Made by a program: the position numbers and the translations under genes
Shown here: in pieces, positions 1 to 7,178 of the stretch
Position numbering within the stretch: the stretch's first letter is position 1
Layout of the letters: each line of letters begins with the position of its first letter
Origin: Spirochaetae bacterium HGW-Spirochaetae-9
GTDB taxonomy: Bacteria; Spirochaetota; Spirochaetia; Treponematales; Rectinemataceae
Length of the DNA stretch: 11,388 nt
Reading direction: 5' to 3'
Assembly: GCA_002839205.1 (NCBI GenBank)
Contig: PGXP01000025.1
Location: 1 to 11,388, forward strand
The notes under the pieces: generated by a model
Told to the model about the DNA's origin: nothing
Database searches by the model: none
Seen by the model: the letters and a program-made list of their open reading frames with translations, nothing else

Positions 1-2
1 CC

Positions 3-164
3 ATGACGGGCCATATCGTCAGGATATCGGGCGGCGATCTCTCCTACGATACCATCGACTATTCGAGCCTCTTCGCCATAGCCGCCACCCTCTTCGTCAT
101 CACGATGATCCTCAATCTCATCTCCCGCCACATCGTGGGCAAGCGCAGGGAGGTGTACGAATGA
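3..164 (+). CDS. pstC: Phosphate ABC transporter permease PstC, C-terminal end (5' truncated by window)
   Basis: Only the last 53 codons are present; the gene enters from the left edge in the frame starting at base 3 and stops at TGA 162-164. The visible residues hold one clear membrane helix (core SLFAIAATLFVITMILNL) followed by a basic cytoplasmic tail ([12 protein letters not shown]), which is how PstC proteins end. PstC pairs with PstA to form the inner-membrane channel of the high-affinity phosphate importer. The identification rests on this C-terminal pattern and on the position directly before pstA, whose ATG overlaps this stop by four bases (ATGA 161-164), implying translational coupling. 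The permease core cannot be checked here. The ATG at base 3 is an internal codon, not a proposed start. Confidence 0.85.
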   Translation: MTGHIVRISGGDLSYDTIDYSSLFAIAATLFVITMILNLISRHIVGKRREVYE

Positions 165-1399
165 ACGGCGTGCATGCGGAAAACCTGGGTGTGCGGAAAG
201 CCAGGGCAGCGCGCTGGGGCACGGCTTTTCTCATCGCCACGGCCATTTCCGTCCTCTTCCTCGTCATCCTTGTGCTCTCGATCGTCTCGCAGAGCTTCGG
301 CTACGTGCTCGTAACCTCGGACGTCGATCCCGCGAGCCTGGCCAGGGAGGGTGTCGCCCTGGAAAGCCAGGAAGTCCCCGCCCTCATCGAGACGCTCAAG
401 GAAGGGCTCACCCGCCGCCATCTTGCCGCGCTGGAAGAAGCCAAGCCCCTTGAATCCAGAAGCAGGGAAGAACTACTCGGCATCGTGATGACGGAAATCG
501 TCCAGGAGAGACCAGCGCGGACCTGGACCCTCGCGCAGAGCGTCTTCCAGCGCAAAGCCATAGTTGACTTCAGGGACAGCGATTTCCCCGACGGCAGGCT
601 GTATTTCCGCTCCTGGCTGCGGGCCAGCCTCCTTGCGAATCCCCAGTCGAGCTCTGCGCTGGATTCGGGCCTTCGCGGCGCGGCTATAGGCTCCCTGGCC
701 ACGATTCTCCTCACACTCCTCATCGCCTTTCCCCTCGGCGTGGCCGCGGCGATCTGGCTGGAGGAATACGCCGCAGACAACGCGGTGAACCGCTTCATAC
801 AGCTCAACATATACAACCTGTCCGGCGTGCCCTCGATCATCTACGGCATGCTGGGCCTGGCCGTCTTTGTGCGTTGGCTCGAGCCGCTTACCTCGGGCGT
901 CCTCTTCGGCGCGGCCGAAAAAGGTGCCGCGAGCGGGCGGACCATCCTCTCGGCCTCCCTCACCCTCGCCCTCCTCGTCCTGCCGGTGATCATCATCAAC
1001 TCGCAGGAAGCCCTGCGCGCCGTGCCCCAATCCCTGAGGAAGGCCGGCCTCGCCCTGGGCGCTACGAAATGGCAGACGATCTGGCACCACGTCCTGCCCG
1101 CCAGCGCCGACAGGATCCTCACGGGCACCGTCCTCGCCATCTCCCGCGCCCTAGGCGAAACGGCTCCCCTCGTCGTGGTGGGCGCCTCCACCTTCCTCAC
1201 GATCGATCCGGTGAGTCCTTTCTCACGTTTTACCACCCTTCCCATCCAGATCTACCAGTGGACCTCCCGTCCCCAGGGAGAATTCAAGAACCTCGCCGCC
1301 GCGGCGATCCTCGTCCTCCTCGTCCTTCTTCTGACCCTCAACGCGACGGCCATAATCCTTCGCAACCGCTTCAGCGCCCGACGGAGAACAAACACGTGA
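161..1399 (+). CDS. pstA: Phosphate ABC transporter permease PstA, long form with a periplasmic insertion
   Basis: PstA is the second channel subunit of the PstSCAB phosphate importer. The 412-residue product has a first membrane helix at about residues 20-45, a hydrophilic stretch at about 46-172, then the MetI-type permease core starting with a helix at about 174-199. Family hallmarks are GVPSIIYG (222-229), the EAA-type loop that docks on the ATPase (from E283: [20 protein letters not shown]) and RALGETAPL (329-337). E. coli PstA is about 296 residues; most of the extra length is the region between helices 1 and 2, predicted to lie outside the cytoplasm. Long PstA forms are known in several phyla, so this is unusual rather than unique. 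The ATG at 161 has AGGGAGG at 147-153, seven bases away, and overlaps the pstC stop. The 3' end overlaps the pstB start (GTGA 1396-1399). Confidence 0.95.
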   Translation: MNGVHAENLGVRKARAARWGTAFLIATAISVLFLVILVLSIVSQSFGYVLVTSDVDPASLAREGVALESQEVPALIETLKEGLTRRHLAALEEAKPLESRSREELLGIVMTEIVQERPARTWTLAQSVFQRKAIVDFRDSDFPDGRLYFRSWLRASLLANPQSSSALDSGLRGAAIGSLATILLTLLIAFPLGVAAAIWLEEYAADNAVNRFIQLNIYNLSGVPSIIYGMLGLAVFVRWLEPLTSGVLFGAAEKGAASGRTILSASLTLALLVLPVIIINSQEALRAVPQSLRKAGLALGATKWQTIWHHVLPASADRILTGTVLAISRALGETAPLVVVGASTFLTIDPVSPFSRFTTLPIQIYQWTSRPQGEFKNLAAAAILVLLVLLLTLNATAIILRNRFSARRRTNT

Positions 1400-2154
1400 A
1401 CAATGCAATTGCACTCGACGTGCGGAACATGACCATAGAATACGCCGACGGCCACATAGGCGTGCGCGACCTGACGATGGCCTTCGCGAAACGCTCGGTG
1501 ACGGCGATCATCGGTCCCTCGGGCTGCGGGAAGAGCACGGCCCTGCGCGCCTTCAACCGCATGAACGAGCTCATTCCCGACACGAAGACCAGGGGCCAGG
1601 TGCTCTTCCACGGCGTCAATATCTACGACGCGGCCGTCGACGCCGTCCAAGTGCGCAGGAACATAGGCATGGTCTTCCAGAAGCCCAACCCTTTTCCGAA
1701 GAGTATCTACGAAAACATAGCCTGGGGCGCCCGCATCAACGGTTGGACGGGGGATATGGACGAGTTGGTGGAGTCCAGCCTTAAGCAGGCGGCCCTCTGG
1801 GACGAGGTGAAGGACAAATTGAAGCGCAGCGCCTACGCCCTCTCGGGAGGCCAGCAGCAGAGGCTCTGCATCGCACGGGCTCTGGCGCTCAAGCCCGAGA
1901 TACTCCTCATGGACGAGCCGACGAGCGCCCTCGATCCCCTCTCTATGGCCAAGATAGAATCTCTCCTGGAAGACTTGAAAAGCCTGTATACTATCATCAT
2001 CGTGACGCACAACATGCAGCAAGCAGGCCGCGTTTCGGACAGCACTGCCTTCTTCCTCACGGGCGACCTGGTCGAATACGCTCCCACCAGACAGCTCTTC
2101 GTCACCCCGAGGGACGAGCGCACGGAACGGTATATCTCTGGCCGCTTCGGCTGA
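1396..2154 (+). CDS. pstB: Phosphate ABC transporter ATP-binding protein PstB
   Basis: PstB hydrolyses ATP to drive phosphate import through PstC-PstA (EC 7.3.2.1) on the cytoplasmic face. The 252-residue product has every ABC ATPase motif: Walker [10 protein letters not shown] (40-48), Q-loop Q95 within [10 protein letters not shown], signature LSGGQ (149-153), Walker B ILLMDEP (169-175), D-loop SALD (177-180) and H-loop H205. The segments [10 protein letters not shown] and THNMQQA are characteristic of PstB rather than of other ABC ATPases. I chose GTG 1396 because it gives the normal family length (E. coli PstB is 257 residues), includes the first beta strand and has GGAGA at 1383-1387, eight bases upstream. 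The frame stays open upstream to 874, but that part is an out-of-frame reading of pstA. The first ATG (1429) would remove the N-terminal strand. The gene ends with an in-frame double stop, TGA TAA (2152-2157). Confidence 0.96.
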   Translation: MNNAIALDVRNMTIEYADGHIGVRDLTMAFAKRSVTAIIGPSGCGKSTALRAFNRMNELIPDTKTRGQVLFHGVNIYDAAVDAVQVRRNIGMVFQKPNPFPKSIYENIAWGARINGWTGDMDELVESSLKQAALWDEVKDKLKRSAYALSGGQQQRLCIARALALKPEILLMDEPTSALDPLSMAKIESLLEDLKSLYTIIIVTHNMQQAGRVSDSTAFFLTGDLVEYAPTRQLFVTPRDERTERYISGRFG

Positions 2155-2190
2155 TAATCGTTCAAAAAGCCAGACAGGATAACAGGAAAA

Positions 2191-2230
2191 ACAATGACCT
2201 ACAGGACGGGAAAATGACCGACAGGACAAG
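2191..2230 (+). repeat. Imperfect 20-bp tandem duplication across the phoU start
   Basis: Bases 2191-2210 and 2211-2230 match at 16 of 20 positions; the shared pattern is AATGACC, one base, ACAGGAC. Each copy contains an ATG: 2194 in the first and 2214, the phoU start, in the second. Because 20 is not a multiple of three, the two ATGs are in different frames. The hexamer ACAGGA also occurs at 2174, 2182, 2201 and 2221, so several weak Shine-Dalgarno-like sequences crowd this leader. The alignment is directly visible; a duplication event is the inferred origin. Confidence 0.75.
2194..2217 (+). other. Seven-codon mini-ORF whose stop overlaps the phoU start
   Basis: ATG 2194 reads MTYRTGK and stops at TGA 2215-2217, overlapping the phoU ATG (ATGA 2214-2217). 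It has an AGGAA (2184-2188) five bases upstream, so it could be translated and feed ribosomes to phoU by termination-reinitiation. It arises from the tandem duplication here and encodes nothing recognisable. Chance is a real alternative; there is no expression evidence. Confidence 0.3.
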
Positions 2231-2873
2231 ATTGACAGAAGAACTCGCCCAAATAGACAAGGCCATCACCCTCATCGCCGCCAAGGCCGAGGAAGCCCTC
2301 CTCAAAGCATCGCTCGCCATCCGGAACCAGGATATGGACCTCGTGAAGGCAGTAAAGCGAGGTGACGCCGAAATCGACCGCATCCAGTTGGATATCGAGG
2401 ATCTCGTGGCCGTAGCCCTTGCCACTCAGCAGCCCGTGGCAGGGGATTTGAGGATCCTCGTCGCTGCCTCCAAGATAGCGGGCGACTATGAGAGGGCAGC
2501 CGACTACGCAGTCCACCTGGCCAAGGCAACCGGCAAGTTCGCGGGCGAGCCCAAATCGCGCATGATCGAACGCTTGGCACACATGGCCGAAATAGACGGT
2601 GCAATGATGAGGGACACCGCAAGGGCCTTCTGCGACCGTTCCATCGAGCTGGCATTGAGCGCAGCCGCGATGGATGATATCGTGGATGGCGAGCACAAAG
2701 CCCTGGTCAACGACGTGCTCGCCATGATGCGCGAAAGGCCGGAGGAGGCAGAGCGAGCCGCCAAGCTCCTCACCACCTCAGGCTATCTCGAGCGGCTGGG
2801 CGACCATATGACCAACGCCTGCGAGGATATCGTCTTCATGGTGAAGGGCACGCGGGTGGACCTGAACGAATAG
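2214..2873 (+). CDS. phoU: Phosphate signalling and transport regulator PhoU
   Basis: PhoU is a cytoplasmic all-helical protein that connects Pst transporter state to the PhoR kinase and restrains phosphate uptake and Pho gene expression when phosphate is plentiful. The 219-residue product shows the two three-helix PhoU repeats. Repeat 1 contains QQPVAGDLR (72-80) and the metal-binding-type signature DYERAAD (91-97); repeat 2 contains YLERLGD (191-197). These match the family's repeated E/D-x-x-x-D surface motifs. The length is close to that of E. coli PhoU (241). The ATG at 2214 has AGGA at 2203-2206, seven bases away, a modest site. The gene sits 59 bases after pstB and 14 bases before phoB, in the usual functional context. 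Its leader is duplicated and carries a mini-ORF, which may affect how efficiently it is translated. Confidence 0.94.
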   Translation: MTDRTRLTEELAQIDKAITLIAAKAEEALLKASLAIRNQDMDLVKAVKRGDAEIDRIQLDIEDLVAVALATQQPVAGDLRILVAASKIAGDYERAADYAVHLAKATGKFAGEPKSRMIERLAHMAEIDGAMMRDTARAFCDRSIELALSAAAMDDIVDGEHKALVNDVLAMMRERPEEAERAAKLLTTSGYLERLGDHMTNACEDIVFMVKGTRVDLNE

Positions 2874-2887
2874 GGAGGCTTGAGGCT

Positions 2888-3598
2888 GTGGAAAGCGTGA
2901 TGATCCTCATCGTCGAGGACGACCCCGATATCGCCGAACTCCTTTCCGTCTCATTCCGCAAGGAAGGCTGGCAGAGCCTCCATGCCGAAAACGGGGAGAA
3001 AGCCCTCGCCCTTATGGCGGATAACATTGTCAGCCTCTGCGTCCTCGACCTCATGCTCCCCGGCATGGACGGCCTCGCTGTCCTGCGCGCACTGCGTGCG
3101 CGGCCGAAGAGCGCCGCGCTTCCCGTCATCATTGCCTCGGCCCGCGGCGAGGAAGCCGACATCGTCGCCGGCCTCGACCTCGGCGCCGACGACTACATCG
3201 CCAAACCCTTCAGCCCCAAGGTTCTCGTCGCCCGGATACGCTCCATACTCAGGCGTGCGGAAGGTGCAAAACGACAGGGCGAAGTCCAAGCCTCCGACGA
3301 AGATCGGCTGGAAGTCGGCGGCATCATCCTCGACCCCCTGCGCCACGAGGTATCAGCCCATGGGCAGCTCGTGGACCTCTCGGCCACCGAATTCGCCTTC
3401 CTCGAACTCCTCATGCGCGAACCCGGCCGCGTCTTCACCCGCTCCCAGGCCATCGCGAAGGCCAAGGGCGAGGACTACCCCGTCACCGACCGCTCCCTGG
3501 ATGTCCACATTCTCTCATTGAGGCGCAAGCTCGGCGAAGCTGGCGCACTCATTGAGACGGTGCGCGGCATAGGTTACCGGTTCAGGGAAAAGCCATGA
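2888..3598 (+). CDS. phoB: Phosphate regulon response regulator PhoB (OmpR/PhoB family)
   Basis: This is a DNA-binding response regulator, expected to be phosphorylated by the adjacent PhoR and to activate phosphate-starvation genes. The receiver domain (about residues 5-115) has the acidic pocket E10-D11-D12, phospho-acceptor D54 in VLDLMLPGMDG, the switch residue S84 (Ser in place of the commoner Thr) and K106 in KPF. A winged-helix effector domain follows (about 141-234), with recognition helix region TDRSLDVHILSLRRKLG and the C-terminal wing ETVRGIGYRF. The start is GTG 2888: GGAGG at 2874-2878 lies nine bases upstream and the first strand MILIVEDD follows at once. GTG 2897 and ATG 2900 are in-frame alternatives with poorer spacing. 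The family alone would allow another OmpR-type regulator; the position between phoU and a PhoR-type kinase makes PhoB the best name. Confidence 0.92.
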   Translation: MESVMILIVEDDPDIAELLSVSFRKEGWQSLHAENGEKALALMADNIVSLCVLDLMLPGMDGLAVLRALRARPKSAALPVIIASARGEEADIVAGLDLGADDYIAKPFSPKVLVARIRSILRRAEGAKRQGEVQASDEDRLEVGGIILDPLRHEVSAHGQLVDLSATEFAFLELLMREPGRVFTRSQAIAKAKGEDYPVTDRSLDVHILSLRRKLGEAGALIETVRGIGYRFREKP

Positions 3599-5463
3599 AG
3601 AAAAGTCTTTTCGCCCGGAGCCTGGCTGTCGTTTCGGCGGCTGTCCTGGCTGTAGCCCTCGTTGTTCTTGGCTTGAGCCTCTCGATAGCTGAGAAAACAT
3701 ACATCCAGTCGAACGCCGAAGGGCTCGATAGGGCAGCGTGGGCCGCCGCCGCCTTCCTTCCCCCCACCTGGTCCGACCCGTCCAGCCCCGCGGCGGCGGC
3801 TGCCTTCTGCACCCTGGCCGCCCGCGACGCAGGCTACCGCGTCACCCTTATCGATGCCTCAGGCCGAGTCCTCGGGGACTCCGCCGCTGAGCCTGTCACT
3901 ATGGACAATCACGCCGACAGGCCCGAAGTGGCAGAAGCCTTATCCGGTAAAGCCTCCTGGTCCAGACGGCTCTCCGCCACCACGGGCAAGTGGATGCTCT
4001 ACGCGGCCATACCCCTGCGCGAGCCCGACGGCGGCACACTGGGAGGCCCACTGTCAGGCACTCTTCGCCTCGCCCTCCCCCTCCCCGGCCTGATGGCATC
4101 TTTGGGCGACGCCAAACGCTCCATGATTCTCGCCGCCCTTGCCGTCGCCCTCACAGCCCTCGCCGGATCCTTCATCCTTGTGCGCGCTCTTGACCGACCC
4201 CTCATCCTGCTCGCCAACCATGCGCGGCGCCTTTCCTCAGGTGATCCGCCCGACGCAGATCCCTCGCCGATAAAATCCCTGCCTTCCGAGCTGAAAATCC
4301 TTGAGCAGTCACTCGACACCATGGCTGCCAGTCTCACGCAAAAAGCTCTGGAAGCCGAAGCCTTGGGCCGGCGCTTTTCCGCCATCCTCGATTCCGCGGG
4401 CGAAGCCATCCTCGCCCTCGACAGCCAGCTTAAGGTGATCGAAGCCAACCCCGCCGCCCATACCCTACTCGGCGCCGAACCGAAGAGCCTGCCCGGCAGA
4501 CTCCTTGCTCCCATGGCGGGCTGTTCAGCCCTTGCCGACCTGGCCGAGCGCTGCCTGGCGGCAGGCATCCCACTCACTGAAGATCTCACCCTCTACGCGG
4601 GAAGCGAAAAAACCCTCCGCGTCAACGCCTCCCTGCTTGCCGGCAGACCGAGTGCAACCTCAGCCGGCGCCGCAACCGCAGCAAGCCAGGCTTCCGGCAT
4701 CGTTCTCGCCGTCACGGATATAAGCGTCCTGAAAAGGCTCGAAACCATGCGCACCGACTTCGTCGCCAATGTCTCCCACGAACTGCGTACACCCATCCAT
4801 CTCATCCGCGGCTTTGCCGAGACACTGCGCCAAGGCGGCCAAAGCACAGAAGAAGCCGCCCGCCATCTCGAAATCATCGAGCGCAACGCTTTGCGCATGG
4901 AAAGGATAGTCGAAGATCTCCTCTCACTTGCCCGGCTCGAGCGCGACCCCGCAGGATGGCTCAGCATGGAGCCCTGCTCCCTCGAGGAGATATGCCGGGC
5001 AGCCTTCGAGAACGTCAAAGGCCAGGCCGATGCCCGCTCCGTGCGCCTCGAATCCTCGATACCGCCCACGCTCAACCTCACCGCCAACCCCGGCCTTGTC
5101 GAACAAGCCCTCACCAACCTCCTCGAGAACGCCGTTCGCTACTCCCCCGAAGGTTTGGCCGTCAGCCTCGAAGCCAAGGCAGTGGGCGATTCCATCGAGC
5201 TCAGCGTCAAGGACAAAGGCACTGGCATCCCTGCCCCCGACCTCCAGCGAATTTTCGAGCGCTTCTATCGGGCCGATAAATCCCGCGACAGAAAATCGGG
5301 CGGAACGGGCCTAGGCCTCGCCATTGTCCGCCACATCGCCCTTGCCCATGGCGGGTCGGTGCGCGCTGAAAGCTGGTCGGGTGAAGGCTCGGTCTTCACT
5401 GTCAGGCTGCCAATGACGGGATCGCGCAAAGCCGTAATTGACATCCCGTCCTCCCGGACATAA
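3595..5463 (+). CDS. phoR: Phosphate regulon sensor histidine kinase PhoR
   Basis: This 622-residue membrane kinase should phosphorylate and dephosphorylate PhoB according to phosphate supply as relayed by Pst-PhoU. The order is: membrane helix 1 (about 10-31); an extracytoplasmic sensor region of about 140 residues containing DASGRVLGDS and MDNHADRPEVAEAL, typical of the PAS/Cache-like domain of long PhoR proteins; helix 2 (about 177-197); a linker; a PAS domain from about 258; and the kinase core. Kinase residues are phospho-acceptor H395 in SHELRTP, N-box N508 and N512, G1 box DKGTGIP (540-546), F box FERFYRADKS and G2 box GGTGLGL (569-575). An Ala/Ser/Thr-rich stretch (353-368) interrupts the end of the PAS domain. 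ATG 3595 overlaps the phoB stop by four bases, with AGGGA at 3584-3588. E. coli PhoR (431 residues) lacks the large external domain; longer forms like this occur in many other phyla. Confidence 0.93.
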   Translation: MKKSLFARSLAVVSAAVLAVALVVLGLSLSIAEKTYIQSNAEGLDRAAWAAAAFLPPTWSDPSSPAAAAAFCTLAARDAGYRVTLIDASGRVLGDSAAEPVTMDNHADRPEVAEALSGKASWSRRLSATTGKWMLYAAIPLREPDGGTLGGPLSGTLRLALPLPGLMASLGDAKRSMILAALAVALTALAGSFILVRALDRPLILLANHARRLSSGDPPDADPSPIKSLPSELKILEQSLDTMAASLTQKALEAEALGRRFSAILDSAGEAILALDSQLKVIEANPAAHTLLGAEPKSLPGRLLAPMAGCSALADLAERCLAAGIPLTEDLTLYAGSEKTLRVNASLLAGRPSATSAGAATAASQASGIVLAVTDISVLKRLETMRTDFVANVSHELRTPIHLIRGFAETLRQGGQSTEEAARHLEIIERNALRMERIVEDLLSLARLERDPAGWLSMEPCSLEEICRAAFENVKGQADARSVRLESSIPPTLNLTANPGLVEQALTNLLENAVRYSPEGLAVSLEAKAVGDSIELSVKDKGTGIPAPDLQRIFERFYRADKSRDRKSGGTGLGLAIVRHIALAHGGSVRAESWSGEGSVFTVRLPMTGSRKAVIDIPSSRT

Positions 5464-5501
5464 ACTTTTCGTCAGTTTTCATCCATCGAAGAGGAGAACC
5501 C

Positions 5502-6635
5502 ATGCCCAGCCTGTTGCCCAATGTCGACCCTGACGGTCTTCTGGAGTATTCGGTCGTTTACACCGACCGTTCGGTGAACCACATGTCCAAGCGCTTCCAG
5601 GGTGCCATGCGCGAAATATCCCGGATACTCAAGAAGGCCTACAACGCGCACTCGGCCATCATCGTGCCGGGCAGCGGCACCTTCGGCATGGAGGCGATCG
5701 CAAGGCAGTTCGCAAGGGAAAAGCGCTGTCTCATCGTCCGCAACGGGCTCTTTAGCTTCCGCTGGAGCCAAATCCTTGAGATGGGAAATATCCCCTCTTC
5801 CATCACTGTCCTCAAGGCGAAAAGGACGAGCGATGCGCCTGAGAGCCCCTTCATGCCGGTGCCCGCCGAGGAAGCCGCCACTTCAATCAAGCGCGAGAAC
5901 ATCGAGTTGGTCTTTGCGCCTCATGTCGAGACCTCTTCGGGCATCCTCCTCCCCGACGCCTACATCAAAACTCTCGCCGAAGCGGTTCATTCGGTCGGAG
6001 GGCTTCTTGTGCTGGACTGCGTAGCCTCAGGCGCCATATGGGTAGATATGGTAGCCCTCGGTGTCGACATCCTCGTCACTGCCCCCCAGAAAGGCTGGTG
6101 TGGTCCGCCCTGCTGCGCGATGGTCTGTTTGGGCACGGAAGCCCACAGTCGCATCGCTGCTACCCAGAGTTCGAGTTTCGCCTGTGACCTGAAAAAATGG
6201 CTCGAAATCATGGAAACCTATGAGCAGGGAAGACATGCCTATCACGCCACGCCGCCCACGGATTCTCTCATCGCGCTGTCTACGGTGATGGCCGAAATGG
6301 AGAGTTTCGGATTCGGGAAGGCGAAGGATGCGCAGGCTGAGCTAGGAAGGCGCGTTCGCGGCATCGTGGCGCAAAAGGGTTTCCCGAGCGTCGCGGCCCC
6401 CGGTTTCGAGGCGCCTGGCGTCGTTGTCAGCTACACGAAGGATCCGGGCATCCAGTCGGGCAAAAAATTCCTCGATCTGGGGATGCAGGTGGCTTCAGGC
6501 GTTCCCCTCAAATGCGACGAGCCTGCCGATTTCATGACATTCCGCGTGGGGCTTTTCGGTCTCGACAAGATCGGGAATATCGAGCGGACGGTGTCAAGCT
6601 TCGAAAAGACGCTGGATTTGGTGCTTAAGGCATGA
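5502..6635 (+). CDS. Class V (fold type I) PLP-dependent aminotransferase, alanine/serine-glyoxylate transaminase-like
   Basis: A cytoplasmic pyridoxal-phosphate enzyme of 377 residues, expected to move amino groups between small amino acids (alanine or serine) and 2-oxo acids (glyoxylate or pyruvate). Visible features are the phosphate-binding loop PGSGTFGMEA (56-65), D172 in LVLDCVASG, which would hold the cofactor ring nitrogen, and K197 in TAPQKGW, the Schiff-base lysine. The length and C-terminal region (MTFRVGLFG) fit the serine-pyruvate/alanine-glyoxylate branch of class V better than cysteine desulfurases, but the exact substrate pair cannot be read. Four cysteines lie just after the lysine (C200, C204, C205, C209). 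GAGGAG (5491-5496) is five bases before the ATG. The gene begins 38 bases after phoR with no terminator between them, so partial co-transcription with the Pho genes is possible. Its stop overlaps the next gene's start. Confidence 0.88.
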   Translation: MPSLLPNVDPDGLLEYSVVYTDRSVNHMSKRFQGAMREISRILKKAYNAHSAIIVPGSGTFGMEAIARQFAREKRCLIVRNGLFSFRWSQILEMGNIPSSITVLKAKRTSDAPESPFMPVPAEEAATSIKRENIELVFAPHVETSSGILLPDAYIKTLAEAVHSVGGLLVLDCVASGAIWVDMVALGVDILVTAPQKGWCGPPCCAMVCLGTEAHSRIAATQSSSFACDLKKWLEIMETYEQGRHAYHATPPTDSLIALSTVMAEMESFGFGKAKDAQAELGRRVRGIVAQKGFPSVAAPGFEAPGVVVSYTKDPGIQSGKKFLDLGMQVASGVPLKCDEPADFMTFRVGLFGLDKIGNIERTVSSFEKTLDLVLKA

Positions 6636-7000
6636 GACCTCGGGCGAACTTTCAGTATATATCGGCGATTGCGCTCAGCGTTTTCGGAGTTTTATTCCTC
6701 ATATGGATGAGTCTGGGGATTGGCATCATCGGCGAAGATGAAAATCCGAAGAATGCAGTCTACGCATCCGTGGTGCTGATCGGAATTGCGGGAACCATTC
6801 TGAGCCGCCGGAAACCCGCGGGCATGGCGCTGACGCTCTTCACGATGGCGCTTGCCCAGGCGGTGATCGCGATCATCTCCATCATCCTGAAGGCGGGCAT
6901 GCCCTGGAGCCCTCCCGCCGAACTCCTTGGCCTCAACGGCATCTTCATCGTCATCTTCACCGGCTCAGGCCTCCTCTTTCGCCGCGCGTGCAAGGAGTAA
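6632..7000 (+). CDS. Small four-helix membrane protein of unknown function
   Basis: The 122-residue product is almost wholly membrane-embedded, with predicted helices at about 10-33, 42-58, 66-87 and 99-116, short basic loops (RRKPAG) and a basic C-terminus (RRACKE). I have seen similar small proteins carrying GIIG.EDNP after helix 1 and a LGLNG motif before the last helix, but I know of no assigned function and do not name it. No catalytic motif is visible. ATG 6632 overlaps the aminotransferase stop (ATGA 6632-6635), so it is probably translated from the same mRNA by coupling. This suggests, without proving, a role linked to that enzyme, such as transport of its substrate or product. The size is too small for a standard transporter unless it forms oligomers. 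Confidence 0.8.
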   Translation: MRPRANFQYISAIALSVFGVLFLIWMSLGIGIIGEDENPKNAVYASVVLIGIAGTILSRRKPAGMALTLFTMALAQAVIAIISIILKAGMPWSPPAELLGLNGIFIVIFTGSGLLFRRACKE

Positions 7001-7178
7001 AAGACCGCAAAAGGCAAAGAAGACCTGACGTGACACCAGGATCGCCAGTTTCGCAAGGAAATGCCCGAATCAGCAAAAACCCTTCAGCTGGATCCTGCGC
7101 ATCCCGAGGTCCTGTCCCACCAGTCATTCCCCTCTGCATTCCCCGATTATCAACCGATCACGTTTTATAAAAAAAAGC
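7001..7178 (+). other. Non-coding spacer before the marR-liv promoter
   Basis: I see no convincing gene in this spacer. The short open frames on both strands either overlap the preceding gene or have no ribosome binding site. A dispersed 7-base inverted repeat, CAGGATC (7037-7043) and GATCCTG (7091-7097), has a loop of 47 bases and no T-run, so it is not a standard terminator. The final part (7163-7178) is A/T-rich, containing TTTTATAAAAAAAA, and could act as an upstream promoter element. The preceding transcript therefore has no evident Rho-independent terminator here. Confidence 0.6.

Noticed and set aside
473..1090. Minus-strand open frame of 205 codons inside pstA
   Set aside because: It lies entirely opposite conserved PstA motifs and reads as low-information charged sequence, typical of antisense frames in GC-rich genes.
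874..1395. Upstream extension of the pstB frame giving a 426-residue product
   Set aside because: The extra residues are an Arg/Pro-rich out-of-frame reading of pstA. GTG 1396 has a ribosome binding site and gives the normal PstB length.
1252..2229. Long open frame (325 codons) on the minus strand opposite pstB and the end of pstA
   Set aside because: It is a shadow of C-rich third codon positions in pstB, lacks a recognisable protein pattern and runs against strongly supported genes.
3999..4589. Minus-strand open frame of 196 codons inside phoR
   Set aside because: It is rich in Arg, Ser and Ala with no domain and sits opposite the phoR sensor and PAS regions, so it is a composition artefact.
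5464..5501. Search for a terminator or PhoB-binding box between phoR and the aminotransferase gene
   Set aside because: The 38 bases contain only a short T-rich part and the ribosome binding site; no inverted repeat or pair of CTGTCAT-like repeats is present.
6957..7139. Small minus-strand open frame of 60 codons in the spacer before marR
   Set aside because: No ribosome binding site or recognisable protein; it overlaps the end of the membrane-protein gene.
6988..7170. Small plus-strand open frame of 60 codons after the membrane-protein gene
   Set aside because: It starts inside the end of the previous gene without a ribosome binding site, is rich in Pro, Ser and Arg, and its end runs into the A/T-rich promoter region.
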